From CBDAQA01 sp965198865 (GTDB lineage Bacteria > Planctomycetota > Phycisphaerae > Tepidisphaerales > Tepidisphaeraceae), in assembly GCA_965198865.1 (NCBI GenBank), contig CBDAQA010000029.1, positions 71,524 to 135,523 of the forward strand: DNA of 64,000 nt, written 5' to 3'. Every line of letters starts with the position of its first letter. Position 1 is the first letter of the stretch. This document shows, in pieces, positions 56,660-64,000 of the stretch. The notes beneath the pieces were generated by a model, which did not search any database, was not told where the DNA came from, and worked only from the letters and a program-made list of their open reading frames with translations. The translations under genes were made by a program, and so were the position numbers.

Positions 56660-56869
56660 TCACGCCGGGTCGTACCCGCTGCCGCCCCAGGGGTGGCAGC
56701 GGCAGATGCGCCGGGCGGCGCGCCAGCCGCCGCGCAGCGGCCCGTGCTTGTTCACGGCGTCGATCGCGTACTGGCTGCACGACGGCTCGAAGCGGCACTG
56801 CCCGCCGAGCAGCTGGCCCAGCGTCACGCGGTAGAGGACGACGAGCTGGATCAGGAGCCAACGCATCAC
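56660..56869 (-). CDS. yidD: Membrane protein insertion efficiency factor YidD
   Basis: A protein of 69 residues. Amphipathic start (WLLIQLVVLYRVTLGQLLGG) and the conserved CRFEPSCSQYAIDAV and GGWRAARRICRCHPWGGSGYDP. It supports YidC-dependent insertion. Overlaps the end of rnpA by 4 nt, the common rnpA-yidD order; no yidC nearby. Start 56869 or 56866 (two adjacent ATGs). Confidence 0.95.
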   Translation of the reverse strand: MMRWLLIQLVVLYRVTLGQLLGGQCRFEPSCSQYAIDAVNKHGPLRGGWRAARRICRCHPWGGSGYDPA

Positions 56870-57303
56870 GACCCACCGCTACCCGCTGAAGCGGCGAGCC
56901 CCGCCCGCTTCTGCCACGTCGCATGGCTTCGCAACGACAGCGACGCGACCAACCGTTGATATTCGGCGAGGATCATCGGCTTGTGCGGGCGGACGACGAT
57001 CACCAGGTCGTACCCCACCGGCAGGTCGTGCTGGCCGGCCCGGAACGCCTCGCGCAGCAGCCGCTTGATGCGGTTGCGGACCGGTGCCGTGCCGACCCGG
57101 CGGGAGACGCTCAGGCCCAAGCGCGGGTGCGGGAGGCCGTTGGGGCGGGAGAAGACGGCGAGGGGGCCGCGGGACTCCTTGGAGCGGGCGTCGTAGACGG
57201 CGCTGAACGCCAGCTTGCCGCTGAGGCGGTGGGAACGGGGGAAGCGGAGCCGAGGGGCAGAGGAGCCGAGGGGCAGCGGGGAAAGAGCCGCGTCGTCCGT
57301 CAC
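56866..57303 (-). CDS. rnpA: Ribonuclease P protein component
   Basis: Protein subunit of RNase P, which with the RNA subunit matures tRNA 5' ends. RFPRSHRLSGKLAFSAVYDARSKESR and the RNR signature RVGTAPVRNRIKRLLREAFR are clear (quoted in two pieces by position: residues ~20-45 and ~70-88). 145 residues. The only upstream start is GTG 57303; the first ~18 codons overlap a family C repeat, so the N-terminus may have been replaced by repeat sequence. rpmH is not adjacent. Confidence 0.9.
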   Translation of the reverse strand: MTDDAALSPLPLGSSAPRLRFPRSHRLSGKLAFSAVYDARSKESRGPLAVFSRPNGLPHPRLGLSVSRRVGTAPVRNRIKRLLREAFRAGQHDLPVGYDLVIVVRPHKPMILAEYQRLVASLSLRSHATWQKRAGLAASAGSGGS

Positions 57304-57338
57304 CTCTGCTCCTCTTCGCCCCTGCCCCTCTGCGCTGC
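57241..57338. repeat. Purine/pyrimidine hairpin, family C copy 3
   Basis: GAGGGGCAGAGGAGCCGAGG (from about 57253) faces CCTCTGCTCCTCTTCGCCCC (from 57303). It overlaps the predicted first codons of rnpA and the trxB stop region. Confidence 0.6.
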
Positions 57339-57343
57339 CGAAA

Positions 57344-58345
57344 TCAGTCCCACTGCGACCGCATCGGCGGATTCGGGTTGTGCGTCTCGACCGACTCCAA
57401 ATACCGCTCGGCGTCGAGCGCGGCCTTGCAGCCCATGGCGGCGGCGGTGATCGCCTGCTTGTACAGCGGGTCGGCCACGTCGCCGGCGGCGAAGACGCCG
57501 GGCACGTTGGTCAGCGTCCGGCCGGGGTCGAGCAGCTTCAGGAACCCCTGCTTGTCGAGCTCGAGCTGCCCCTTGAGGAACTTCGTGTTGGGCGTGTGAC
57601 CGATGGCGACGAACATGCCCGAGGCGTCGAGCGTCTGCGTCTCGCCGGTCTTGACGTGCTTCACGCGGACGCCGGTCACGCCGGTCTCGACGGTGCCGAG
57701 CACCTCCTCGACCGCGCTGTGGAAGATCGGGTGGATCTTCGGGTTGTTCATGGTGCGGTCGACCATGACCGGGCTGGCCCGCATGTCCTCCTTGCCCTTG
57801 CGGTAGACCAGGTGGACCTGGCTGGCGAACTTGGACAGGTAGTTGGCCTCCTCGCAGGCCGAGTCGCCGCCGCCGACGACGACGATCGCCTTGTGGCGGA
57901 AGCGGGGCAGCGCCCCGTCGCACACCGCGCACGCCGACACGCCGTGGTTCTTGAACTTCTCCTCCGACTCCAGCCCCAGGTAGTTGGCCGTCGCGCCGCT
58001 GGCGATGATGAGGGACTCGGCCTCGAACGTGCTGCCGGCCGAGTCGGTCAGCTTGAACGGCCGGCTCGACAGGTCGGCCGCGACGATCACCTCCGACACC
58101 ACGCGCGACCCGGCCCGCTCGGCCTGGGTCTTCATGTCGTTCATCAGGTCCGGGCCGAGGATGCCCTTGGGGAACCCGGGGAAGTTCTCCACCTCGTGCG
58201 TCTTGTTCAGCTGCCCCATCGGCATGTTGGCCGGCTCGGCGAAGTTGCCCTCGTAGACGACGGGGTTCAGGTTCGCCCGGGCCGCGTAGATTGCGGCGGT
58301 CCAGCCGGCGGGGCCGGAGCCGATGATGACGAGTTTCTCAGCCAT
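57344..58345 (-). CDS. trxB: Thioredoxin-disulfide reductase
   Basis: FAD/NADPH enzyme that reduces thioredoxin. The 333-residue product has the FAD motif IIGSGPAGWTAAIYAAR, the redox pair CAVC, the NADPH motif VVGGGDSACEEANYL, and GVFAAGDVADPLYKQ. All cysteines and glycines intact. Promoter-like TAGAAT lies 8 nt upstream, inside the end of the Nudix gene. Confidence 0.96.
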   Translation of the reverse strand: MAEKLVIIGSGPAGWTAAIYAARANLNPVVYEGNFAEPANMPMGQLNKTHEVENFPGFPKGILGPDLMNDMKTQAERAGSRVVSEVIVAADLSSRPFKLTDSAGSTFEAESLIIASGATANYLGLESEEKFKNHGVSACAVCDGALPRFRHKAIVVVGGGDSACEEANYLSKFASQVHLVYRKGKEDMRASPVMVDRTMNNPKIHPIFHSAVEEVLGTVETGVTGVRVKHVKTGETQTLDASGMFVAIGHTPNTKFLKGQLELDKQGFLKLLDPGRTLTNVPGVFAAGDVADPLYKQAITAAAMGCKAALDAERYLESVETHNPNPPMRSQWD

Positions 58346-58353
58346 AGTGGGTG

Positions 58354-58359
58354 ATTCTA
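58354..58359 (-). promoter_or_regulatory. TANNNT -10 box of trxB
   Basis: Minus-strand TAGAAT ends 8 nt before the trxB ATG (58345) and overlaps the Nudix stop codon. Confidence 0.45.
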
Positions 58360-58836
58360 GGTGCCGCCGCGGAAAAAAGCTTGCGGCCGACCGGACGCCG
58401 CGTGCTCGACGCGCAACCGGTGTTCCGGCGACAAATCTTCCGGCAGTTGGTCGACGGGGAAATACCCCACCTCCAGCGACTCATCGTCAGCCAGGCGCGG
58501 CGTGCCGCCGGTCGCCCGGCAGGCGAAGCCGGTCACGATGTACTGGGCCGCGTTGCCGTTGGGGTAGGTGATGGTGGGCGTGCGGTAGACGCCGATCAGC
58601 CGGGTGACGACGCAGTGGACGCCGGTCTCCTCCAGCACCTCGCGCACGCAGCAGTCGGCCGGGTCCTCGCCGGGCTCGACGATCCCGCCGATGACGGCCC
58701 ACCGCCGGGTGTCGGATCGTCGGGCCAACAGCACTTGGCCAGCGTCGTTCAGCACGACCGCCGCCACGCCCGGCAGCAGCATCAGGTCGTTGCCGAGCTT
58801 GCGGCGGACATCCAGGACGAACTGCGGGATGGGCAT
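58357..58836 (-). CDS. Nudix hydrolase
   Basis: Pyrophosphatase of a nucleoside diphosphate derivative, 159 residues. The Nudix box reads G-x5-E-x7-REVLEETGV (GGIVEPGEDPADCCVREV then LEETGV), with both metal-binding Glu. Substrate unknown; ADP-ribose- or MutT-like. ATG 58836 with TACTCT 6 nt upstream. Directly precedes trxB on the same strand (11 bp). Confidence 0.9.
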   Translation of the reverse strand: MPIPQFVLDVRRKLGNDLMLLPGVAAVVLNDAGQVLLARRSDTRRWAVIGGIVEPGEDPADCCVREVLEETGVHCVVTRLIGVYRTPTITYPNGNAAQYIVTGFACRATGGTPRLADDESLEVGYFPVDQLPEDLSPEHRLRVEHAASGRPQAFFRGGT

Positions 58837-58842
58837 GTGCAC

Positions 58843-58848
58843 AGAGTA
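58843..58848 (-). promoter_or_regulatory. TANNNT -10 box of the Nudix gene
   Basis: Minus-strand TACTCT ends 6 nt before the ATG at 58836. Confidence 0.35.
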
Positions 58849-58853
58849 CCCCG

Positions 58854-58990
58854 AACAGAGCCGGGCCGTGCCGGCCCGAACGACCGAAGGTCGTGTCTCG
58901 CGCGGGGACCTTGGCAGTGAGGCCACGTCAACCGCGCGAGACGCGGCGTCGGGTACGACACCGTTCGGGCCGACACGGCCCGGCTCTGTT
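58854..58990. repeat. Nested inverted repeat
   Basis: Outer arms 58854-58881 and 58963-58990 pair over 28 bp with one mismatch (core GAGCCGGGCCGTG); inner perfect 11-bp arms are 58895-58905 and 58932-58942. It fills the gap between the divergent Nudix and STAS genes. Confidence 0.85.
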
Positions 58991-59064
58991 AGACCTTGTC
59001 GCGTTGTCAGATCCGTTGGCCGCGATTAGGCTGCCGGCGGTCCTGGGGTAGACGGAGGTCTCGC

Positions 59065-59394
59065 ATGCCGGTTGAGAAGTGGTCGGACACGGTCGTGGTG
59101 GCCCACCTGGGCGACGACCCGCAGTTCACGGAGGACGTGCTGGCGGTCGAGTCGGGCATCGAGGCCGGCAGCCGCGACGCGGTGCTCGACTTCGGCGCGG
59201 TCCGGTTCGTCAACTCGTCCAACCTGGCCCGGCTGCTCAAGCTCCGCAAGGTCGCCGACAGCAACGAGGGGCGGCTCATGCTGTGCAGCGTCTCCACCCA
59301 GGTGTGGGGCGCGTTCCTCGTCACCGGCCTCGACAAGGTGTTCGAGTTCAGCGACAACGTGCCCACCGCCTTGGCGACCCTGCAGATGGCGTGA
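59065..59394 (+). CDS. STAS-domain protein (anti-sigma factor antagonist-like)
   Basis: A protein of 109 residues, one STAS domain. DAVLDFGAVRFVNSSNLARLLKLRK (cited by position, residues ~40-64) holds the usual D-x-S-(S) site, with the phosphorylatable Ser in VNSSNLA. Such proteins switch partners with anti-sigma kinases. No kinase or phosphatase gene adjoins. ATG 59065 with GGAGG 6 nt upstream. Ends 9 bp from the convergent M13 gene. Confidence 0.85.
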   Translation: MPVEKWSDTVVVAHLGDDPQFTEDVLAVESGIEAGSRDAVLDFGAVRFVNSSNLARLLKLRKVADSNEGRLMLCSVSTQVWGAFLVTGLDKVFEFSDNVPTALATLQMA

Positions 59395-59403
59395 GGCATT
59401 CGC

Positions 59404-61500
59404 TCACCAGATCCGCACCCGGTCCGCCGGCGCCAGGTACTCCTTGTCGCCGGGCTTGACGTCGAACGCCTGGTACCACAGGTCCAGGTTCCGCAGCGGC
59501 GCGAACGCCCGCACCGATCCCGGCGAGTGGGAGTCGGTCGCCAGCTGCTGCTTCAGGGCGGCGTCGCGCGACAGCGTCCGCCACACCTGCGCCCAGCCCA
59601 GGAACACGCGCTGGTCGCCGGTGAAGCCGTCGATCACGGGGGCGGGGTGGCCGTGCAGGTGCATGTGGTAGGCGTCGACCGCGTTCAGGATGCCGCCCAG
59701 GTCGGCGATGTTCTCGCCCATCGTCGTCTTGCCGTTGATGTGCGACCCCGGCAGGCCCGGGAACTCCAGCGCCTCGTACCGCGCCCCCAGCCGGTTCGCC
59801 TCGGCGTCGAACCTGCGCGCGTCCTCCGGCGTCCACCAGTCGGTCAGCACGCCGTCCCCGTCGCTCTTGCGGCCCTGGTCGTCGAACCCGTGCGTGATCT
59901 CGTGCCCGATCACCGCGCCGATCCCGCCGTAGTTGACGGCGGCGTCGGCGCCGGGGTCGAAGAACGGCGGCTGGAGGATGGCGGCGGGGAACACGATCTC
60001 GTTCTGCGACCCGTTGTAGTAGGCGTTCACCGTCTGCGGCGTCATCCCCCACTCCAGCCTGTCCACCCGCTGCCCCAGCTTCGAGACGCGGTACTCGTAC
60101 TGGAACCGCTCCGACCGGGCCGCGTTGCCGAACAGGTCGCCGGGGTCCACGATCAGCATCGAGTAGTCCCGCCACTGGGTGGGGTACCCGATCTTCACCG
60201 TGAACTTCGCCATCTTGGCCAGCGCCCGCTCCTTGGTCTGCGGCGACATCCAGTCGACGCGCCTGACGCGCTCGGTCATGGCCGAGCGGACGTCGGCCAC
60301 CAGCGCCTCGGCCTTGGCCTTGGCCTCGGGCGGGAAGTGCCGGGCGACGTACTCCCGGCCCACCGCCTCGCCCATCACGCCCTCGACGAAGCTGGCCGCC
60401 CGCTTGGCGCGGTCGCGCTGCTGCGGCGTGCCGCTCATGAACTTGCCGTGGAACTCGAACGCCGCGTCGGCGAACCGCGTCGACAGCAGCGGCGCCGCCT
60501 CGTCGACCACCTTGAACGTCTGCCAGGCGACCAGCGTATCCATCGGCGTGGCGGCGAACAGCCTGGCGAGCTTGGGCATCGCCGTCACCTGCGACACGAC
60601 GACCCGCCCCGCGCCCCCCACGCCCGCCGCGCCGAAGAACGCGCGCCAGTCGAACCCGGGGGCCAGGTCGGCCAGGGCGGCGACGGTCATCGGGTTGTAG
60701 GTCTTGTCCCGGTCCCGGTTCTCGGCCCGCGACCAGTGGGCCCTGGCGACCTCGGTCTCGAACGCCACCACCCGCTCGGCCGAGCCCGCGGCGTCGTCCC
60801 GGCCGGCCATGTGCAGCATCTGCTCGACGTACTGCTGGTACCGCGCCCGCTGCTTGGCGTAGATCGGGTTCAGGTAGTACTCCCGGTCGGGCAACCCCAG
60901 GCCGGCCTGGCTGACGTAGAGCGTGTTGACGTCGGGCCGCTTCTCGTCGGCCCCCACGTGCGCGCCGAACAGCGTCCCCCCGCCCGCCAGCGTCCCCTGC
61001 GAGCGGCCCATGAACACGGCCATGTCGTGCGGCGAGTCGACGTCCCACAGCGCCTGCAGCGTCCACCGGATCGGCTGGATGTCCCGCCGGTCGACCTCCG
61101 CCCCATCCATGTAGCTGGCGAACAGCCCGGCCAGCTTCACGCGGTCGGCCGTCTCCGGCGACGCCTCGGTCGGCAGCGTCGTCGCGGTCCGGCCGATCCC
61201 TTCCAGCAGCGTCAGCACGCGCAGGTCCGACAGCTCCCGCAGCGCGTCGAACGCCCCGTACCGCGACCGGTCGGCCGGGATCTGCGTCTGCCGCATCCAC
61301 GTCCCACTGGCATAGGCCGCGAAGTCGTCGCCCGGCCTCACCGAGCGGTCCATGCCCGACACGTCGAACCCCCATGGCCCCATCGGCCTCGCGTCGATCA
61401 CCGTCGGCTGCGACGCCGGCAACATCTGTGCGTTGGCATGCGAGACGATGGCGAGCGCGGCGACGGCGGCCCGGTGCGGGGCGAGCGAGCGATGCGTCAT
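59404..61500 (-). CDS. M13-family (neprilysin-like) zinc metallopeptidase
   Basis: Secreted endopeptidase of 698 residues. N-terminal signal peptide MTHRSLAPHRAAVAALAIVS; zinc site HEITH in VIGHEITHGFDDQGRK, third ligand Glu in ENIADLGGI, and the NAYYNGSQNEIVFPAAILQ and C-terminal VRAFAPLRNLDLWYQAF blocks. Complete and in frame. Starts with an ATGA overlap on the stop of the lipase gene, so the two are cotranscribed; both would act outside the cytoplasm. Confidence 0.94.
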   Translation of the reverse strand: MTHRSLAPHRAAVAALAIVSHANAQMLPASQPTVIDARPMGPWGFDVSGMDRSVRPGDDFAAYASGTWMRQTQIPADRSRYGAFDALRELSDLRVLTLLEGIGRTATTLPTEASPETADRVKLAGLFASYMDGAEVDRRDIQPIRWTLQALWDVDSPHDMAVFMGRSQGTLAGGGTLFGAHVGADEKRPDVNTLYVSQAGLGLPDREYYLNPIYAKQRARYQQYVEQMLHMAGRDDAAGSAERVVAFETEVARAHWSRAENRDRDKTYNPMTVAALADLAPGFDWRAFFGAAGVGGAGRVVVSQVTAMPKLARLFAATPMDTLVAWQTFKVVDEAAPLLSTRFADAAFEFHGKFMSGTPQQRDRAKRAASFVEGVMGEAVGREYVARHFPPEAKAKAEALVADVRSAMTERVRRVDWMSPQTKERALAKMAKFTVKIGYPTQWRDYSMLIVDPGDLFGNAARSERFQYEYRVSKLGQRVDRLEWGMTPQTVNAYYNGSQNEIVFPAAILQPPFFDPGADAAVNYGGIGAVIGHEITHGFDDQGRKSDGDGVLTDWWTPEDARRFDAEANRLGARYEALEFPGLPGSHINGKTTMGENIADLGGILNAVDAYHMHLHGHPAPVIDGFTGDQRVFLGWAQVWRTLSRDAALKQQLATDSHSPGSVRAFAPLRNLDLWYQAFDVKPGDKEYLAPADRVRIW

Positions 61501-62447
61501 GAGGCGATTCCTTTGCCGGTTGGGCCGGCGATCGTACGCGATCCGTCGCCAAACGGGGCGCGCCGGCGCACGCCGGTCTGCCGCTTGCCGATGCGGCCCT
61601 CCAGGCCGCGGATGTAGTTGCCGATCAGGTGGTCGGTGATCCCCTCGTGGAAGCTCTTCCCGCGCGTGGCGATCGCCCGGGCGACGGCGTGCGTGTGCCA
61701 CGGCTCCACGTCGGCATCGGCGGTGATCACGCCGTCGCGGTCGATGTACACGAACGTGTTCACGTGCCCGTAGCACGGCACCCGGTCGGCCATCGCCTTC
61801 AGCTTGCCCAGGATCCGCTCGTTGGTGAACCGCGGCTTCTCCGGCAGCAGCTTCTTCAGCGACGCCAGCGGCATCTCCGGCACCAGGTCGAGCCGGTTGA
61901 CCACGCGGTACGTCGGCAGCGCGTAGCGCGTGCAGAAGGTCGGGTCGCCCACGCGCGGCGCCCCGAACGTGTAGGTCGCCACCGGCGGCCGGCCCCGCGC
62001 TCGCCAGCCGGCACGCGGTCAGCACCGCCAGCGCCCCGCCCATCGAGTGGCCGGTCAGGAACAGCGGCCGGTCGCCGACGGCCTCGAGGATCGGCTCGAT
62101 CTTGCCCCACGTCCGCCGCAGGACCGACGCGAAGCCCAGGTGAACCCGGCCCTGGTAGTCGGCCCGCTCCACGAGCCGGACGACGACGTCGGTCAGCCAC
62201 GTCTGCAGCGTCACCGGGTCCGACCCGCGGAACGCCAGCACCGCGTGCGTGTCGCACACGCCGAGGAAGCCGCGCGTGCGCGTCACCTTGTGGTGGAAGG
62301 GATGGGTCGCGAGCCCCAGCCACTCCTCGGCGGCGGCGGCCGGGGGCGCGGTGGTAGGCGACGTCCGACGCGTGCGCCAGGTAGAGCGCGTTGGCGACGT
62401 TGAAGGACGGGTCGTCGGGGGCGGAACGCGAGCGTCACGGCGGACAT
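61497..62447 (-). CDS. Lipase class 3 family protein, frameshifted
   Basis: Alpha/beta-hydrolase. Visible parts: MSAVTLAF at the start (62447), NVANALYLAHASDVAYHRA, EEWLGLATHPFHHKVTRT, HAVLAFRGSD, the nucleophile elbow LTGHSMGGALA, TFGAPRVGD, and the catalytic His region GHVNTF or DHLIGNYI. Three reading-frame breaks are seen, at G5 runs 62417-62421 and 62342-62346 and near 61984-61996. In each case removing one base restores the family sequence (LAFRPDDPSFNVANAL; YHRAPAAAAEEWL; SAGRPPVATYTFGAP). The last 4 nt overlap the M13 start. Confidence 0.85.
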
Positions 62448-62673
62448 TGCACCCGGCGACGGTGCCGCGGGCAAATTCAGGGGCACAAGTCATGGGTGCA
62501 GGACGTCCAGCGTGTCAAGGACTCGCCGCAGCTCTCGCAAGATGGGTTCGACGCACGCACGAACCCGCTTCATCTCGCTCGCGGAGACGCCCCAGCATCC
62601 CAGGGCGCCTGCCACTTGCCACCGGCGTCTCGGTAGGGGTACTCGTGGTTGCGGCGGAAACGTGGGGTCGGCG

Positions 62674-63339
62674 TTACCCCACCCAATGCCGGATCGCCCC
62701 GTCCACCCACGGCCCGGCGGTGCCGCCGAGCGTGTAGACCCACAGGGCGCAGACGATGCCCGTGAACACGTCCATCGTGTAGTGGGCCCGCAGGACCAGG
62801 ACCGTGATCGCCTCGAAGCAAGCGATGGCCAGGCCGATCGCCAGGCCCCACGGCCCCCAGTGGCCGGCGAGCGTGGCCGCGCCGTAGACGGCGATCGCGG
62901 TGTGGCCGCTGAAGAACAGGTCGTTGGTCGTGCCGTAGGTGACCAGGACCGCCGGGACGCCGGGGTAGCGCCACACCATGCCGGCGGGGGCGGGCAGGGG
63001 GCAGAGCATCTGGCACACCTGCCGCAGGGCGAAGACCATCACCAGGCCGACGTACGGGCGGATCGAGACGCCGAGGATGGCCGAGCCGAGCAGGTACGCA
63101 CCGAGCAGGTCGATCACCAGCGACGACGCGATCAGCAGCCGGTTCCCGGCCGCCACGTTGGTGTCGTAGCGCTCGTGCAGGCGGGCGGTGAGCAGGTGGA
63201 TGCCGTCGGTCAGCGGCACCTCGTGGTCGACCTTCGGCACGCGCTTGGCGAGCACCGCCTGCGACCAGTACCACACGACGATGCCGCCGGCCACGAGCCC
63301 GGTGCGCACGCCGATGGTGGGCCAGGGGGCGATCGTCAT
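62674..63339 (-). CDS. PAP2-like (sphingomyelin-synthase-type, PAP2_C) membrane phosphatase/transferase
   Basis: Integral membrane protein of 221 residues with about six helices. DLFFSGHTAIAVYGA and LRAHYTMDVFTGI give the SGHT and H-Y-T-x-D motifs of the PAP2_C/sphingomyelin-synthase group, with the catalytic His in each. Likely works on lipid phosphates or phospholipid head groups. It overlaps the stop of the upstream acyltransferase gene (ATGA), so they are coupled. A 226-bp gap to the lipase holds no clear gene. Confidence 0.85.
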   Translation of the reverse strand: MTIAPWPTIGVRTGLVAGGIVVWYWSQAVLAKRVPKVDHEVPLTDGIHLLTARLHERYDTNVAAGNRLLIASSLVIDLLGAYLLGSAILGVSIRPYVGLVMVFALRQVCQMLCPLPAPAGMVWRYPGVPAVLVTYGTTNDLFFSGHTAIAVYGAATLAGHWGPWGLAIGLAIACFEAITVLVLRAHYTMDVFTGIVCALWVYTLGGTAGPWVDGAIRHWVG

Positions 63340-64000
63340 GGCTGGCTCGCGGGCGCGGGGATGCCGAGCATCGATTGCAGCTGCCCCTCGATGGCGGCCA
63401 TCAGCGGGTCGGCCTCGCCGCGCGCCTCCCGGCCGGCGGTCACCTCGATCGCGTCGCCCACCGTCACCGTCGCCTCGACCGGGCCGTGGACCGACACCTT
63501 GCCGGTCAGGTCCTCCTCGAACCGCTCGACCGTCTCCAGGATGCGCGCCTGGGGCATGCCCTCGGTCACGTAGTCGGGCGGGTAGTGGTACAGGCTGCTG
63601 CGCGAGGTCGCAGTCCTCCAGCAGCCGCCAGCGGCGGGCGGTCTCGCCGTCGCTCAGCTCGCCCTTGACCATGTCGGGCAGGATGGCCGCCCGCAGCCGC
63701 TTCACCGCGGGCCACGGGGTGGCCGTCGGCGCCGCCGTGGGTCCACTCGGCCTCCAGCGGTTTGAGCAGGGCGTCGCTCAGCTTCGCGATCCGCTCGGGG
63801 ATGGTGCCCTCCTGCGTGTGGCCGAGGTACTGCAGTTCCTTGAGCGCCAGCAGCCCCGCGCCCACCTTGCGCAGCCGCTCGTGCGGCGGCAGGTCGCGGC
63901 TCGGCCGCCAGGTGAGCCGTTCCTCGATCTGGTCGAGCATCTTGGCCGCCGCCGCCTCCACGTCGAACGGGAACGCGTACCGCAGCGCGACCGGGTGACG
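63336..64000 (-). CDS. Glycerol-phosphate acyltransferase-like protein, C-terminal part, frameshifted
   Basis: The gene enters from the right edge of the window (HPVALRYAFPFDVEAAAAK). The visible ~220 residues lie downstream of the catalytic HxxxxD, which is outside, so the assignment rests on the VALRY..F strand and on helices typical of long planctomycetal PlsC-like proteins (ELQYLGHTQEGTIPERIAKL, RLRAAILPDMVKGEL). Two breaks, near 63705 and near 63604, each fixed by dropping one base (VARVKRLRAAI; CDLRSSLYHYPPDYV). Coupled by ATGA to the PAP2-like gene, suggesting a lipid-synthesis pair. Confidence 0.55.

Noticed and set aside
61497..62447. Lipase considered as a pseudogene
   Set aside because: All three breaks are single-base insertions that leave every conserved block intact, and adjacent genes show the same error type; kept as a CDS with uncertain sequence.
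62490..62573. 27-codon minus-strand frame upstream of the lipase
   Set aside because: Possible amphipathic peptide, but too short and without start signals or conservation to call.

Overview
The window is GC-rich chromosomal DNA from a bacterium that most resembles a planctomycete, probably Phycisphaerae or a Tepidisphaerales-like soil lineage. This is inferred from gene content, not from a marker phylogeny. The clues are a type II pseudopilin with the planctomycetal H-X9-DG tail (9887-10894), a PEP-CTERM protein with autotransporter-type strand repeats (5397-9783), a planctomycete-style zinc-ribbon membrane protein, a fused SecDF, and intergenic inverted repeats of types common in that phylum. 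I found no rRNA, tRNA, CRISPR array, complete IS element or phage module.

Layout. 1-10.9 kb: two giant repetitive secreted proteins, a helix-turn-helix protein and a pseudopilin. 11-18.9 kb: chorismate synthase (aroC) and EPSP synthase (aroA) separated by small unknown genes, including a HEPN-like protein, then a histidine phosphatase and a topoisomerase IB. 19-27.3 kb: an SDR, membrane proteins, and a sugar-use block (GH4 alpha-galactosidase-like fusion, GH43_24-like galactanase, GPH-type symporter) with an Rpn-like nuclease inside it. 27.5-36.9 kb: TetR/SDR pair, 2-hydroxyacid dehydrogenase, an H-NOX sensor translationally coupled to a hybrid histidine kinase, pyrF (frameshifted), a lone Clp N-domain protein, a NeuD-like acetyltransferase and a desaturase. 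37-48.3 kb: moaA, a TPR protein, a GGDEF/EAL protein with degraded partner domains, then tgt-yajC-secDF-LysM. 48.4-53.5 kb: the complete dTDP-L-rhamnose set rfbC, rfbA, rfbB, rfbD interleaved with three unrelated small genes. 53.5-64 kb: PEBP protein, phospholipase D-type synthase, SDR, yidD-rnpA, trxB, Nudix, STAS, an M13 peptidase, a frameshifted lipase, a PAP2-like phosphatase and a frameshifted acyltransferase cut by the window end.

Three genome-wide patterns stand out. First, many genes carry a -10-like TANNNT hexamer only 5-9 nt before the start codon and no Shine-Dalgarno, suggesting widespread leaderless transcription. Second, nearly every intergenic gap holds a long, nearly perfect inverted repeat, belonging to several unrelated families. 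Third, a GTTACA-box element recurs at four regulatory regions, twice as closely related ~28-bp copies with 20-bp spacing. In addition at least seven single-base +1 frameshifts, mostly in G/C runs, interrupt four otherwise well-conserved genes. These look more like sequence errors than decay, although the G9 run in the surface protein could be phase-variable.
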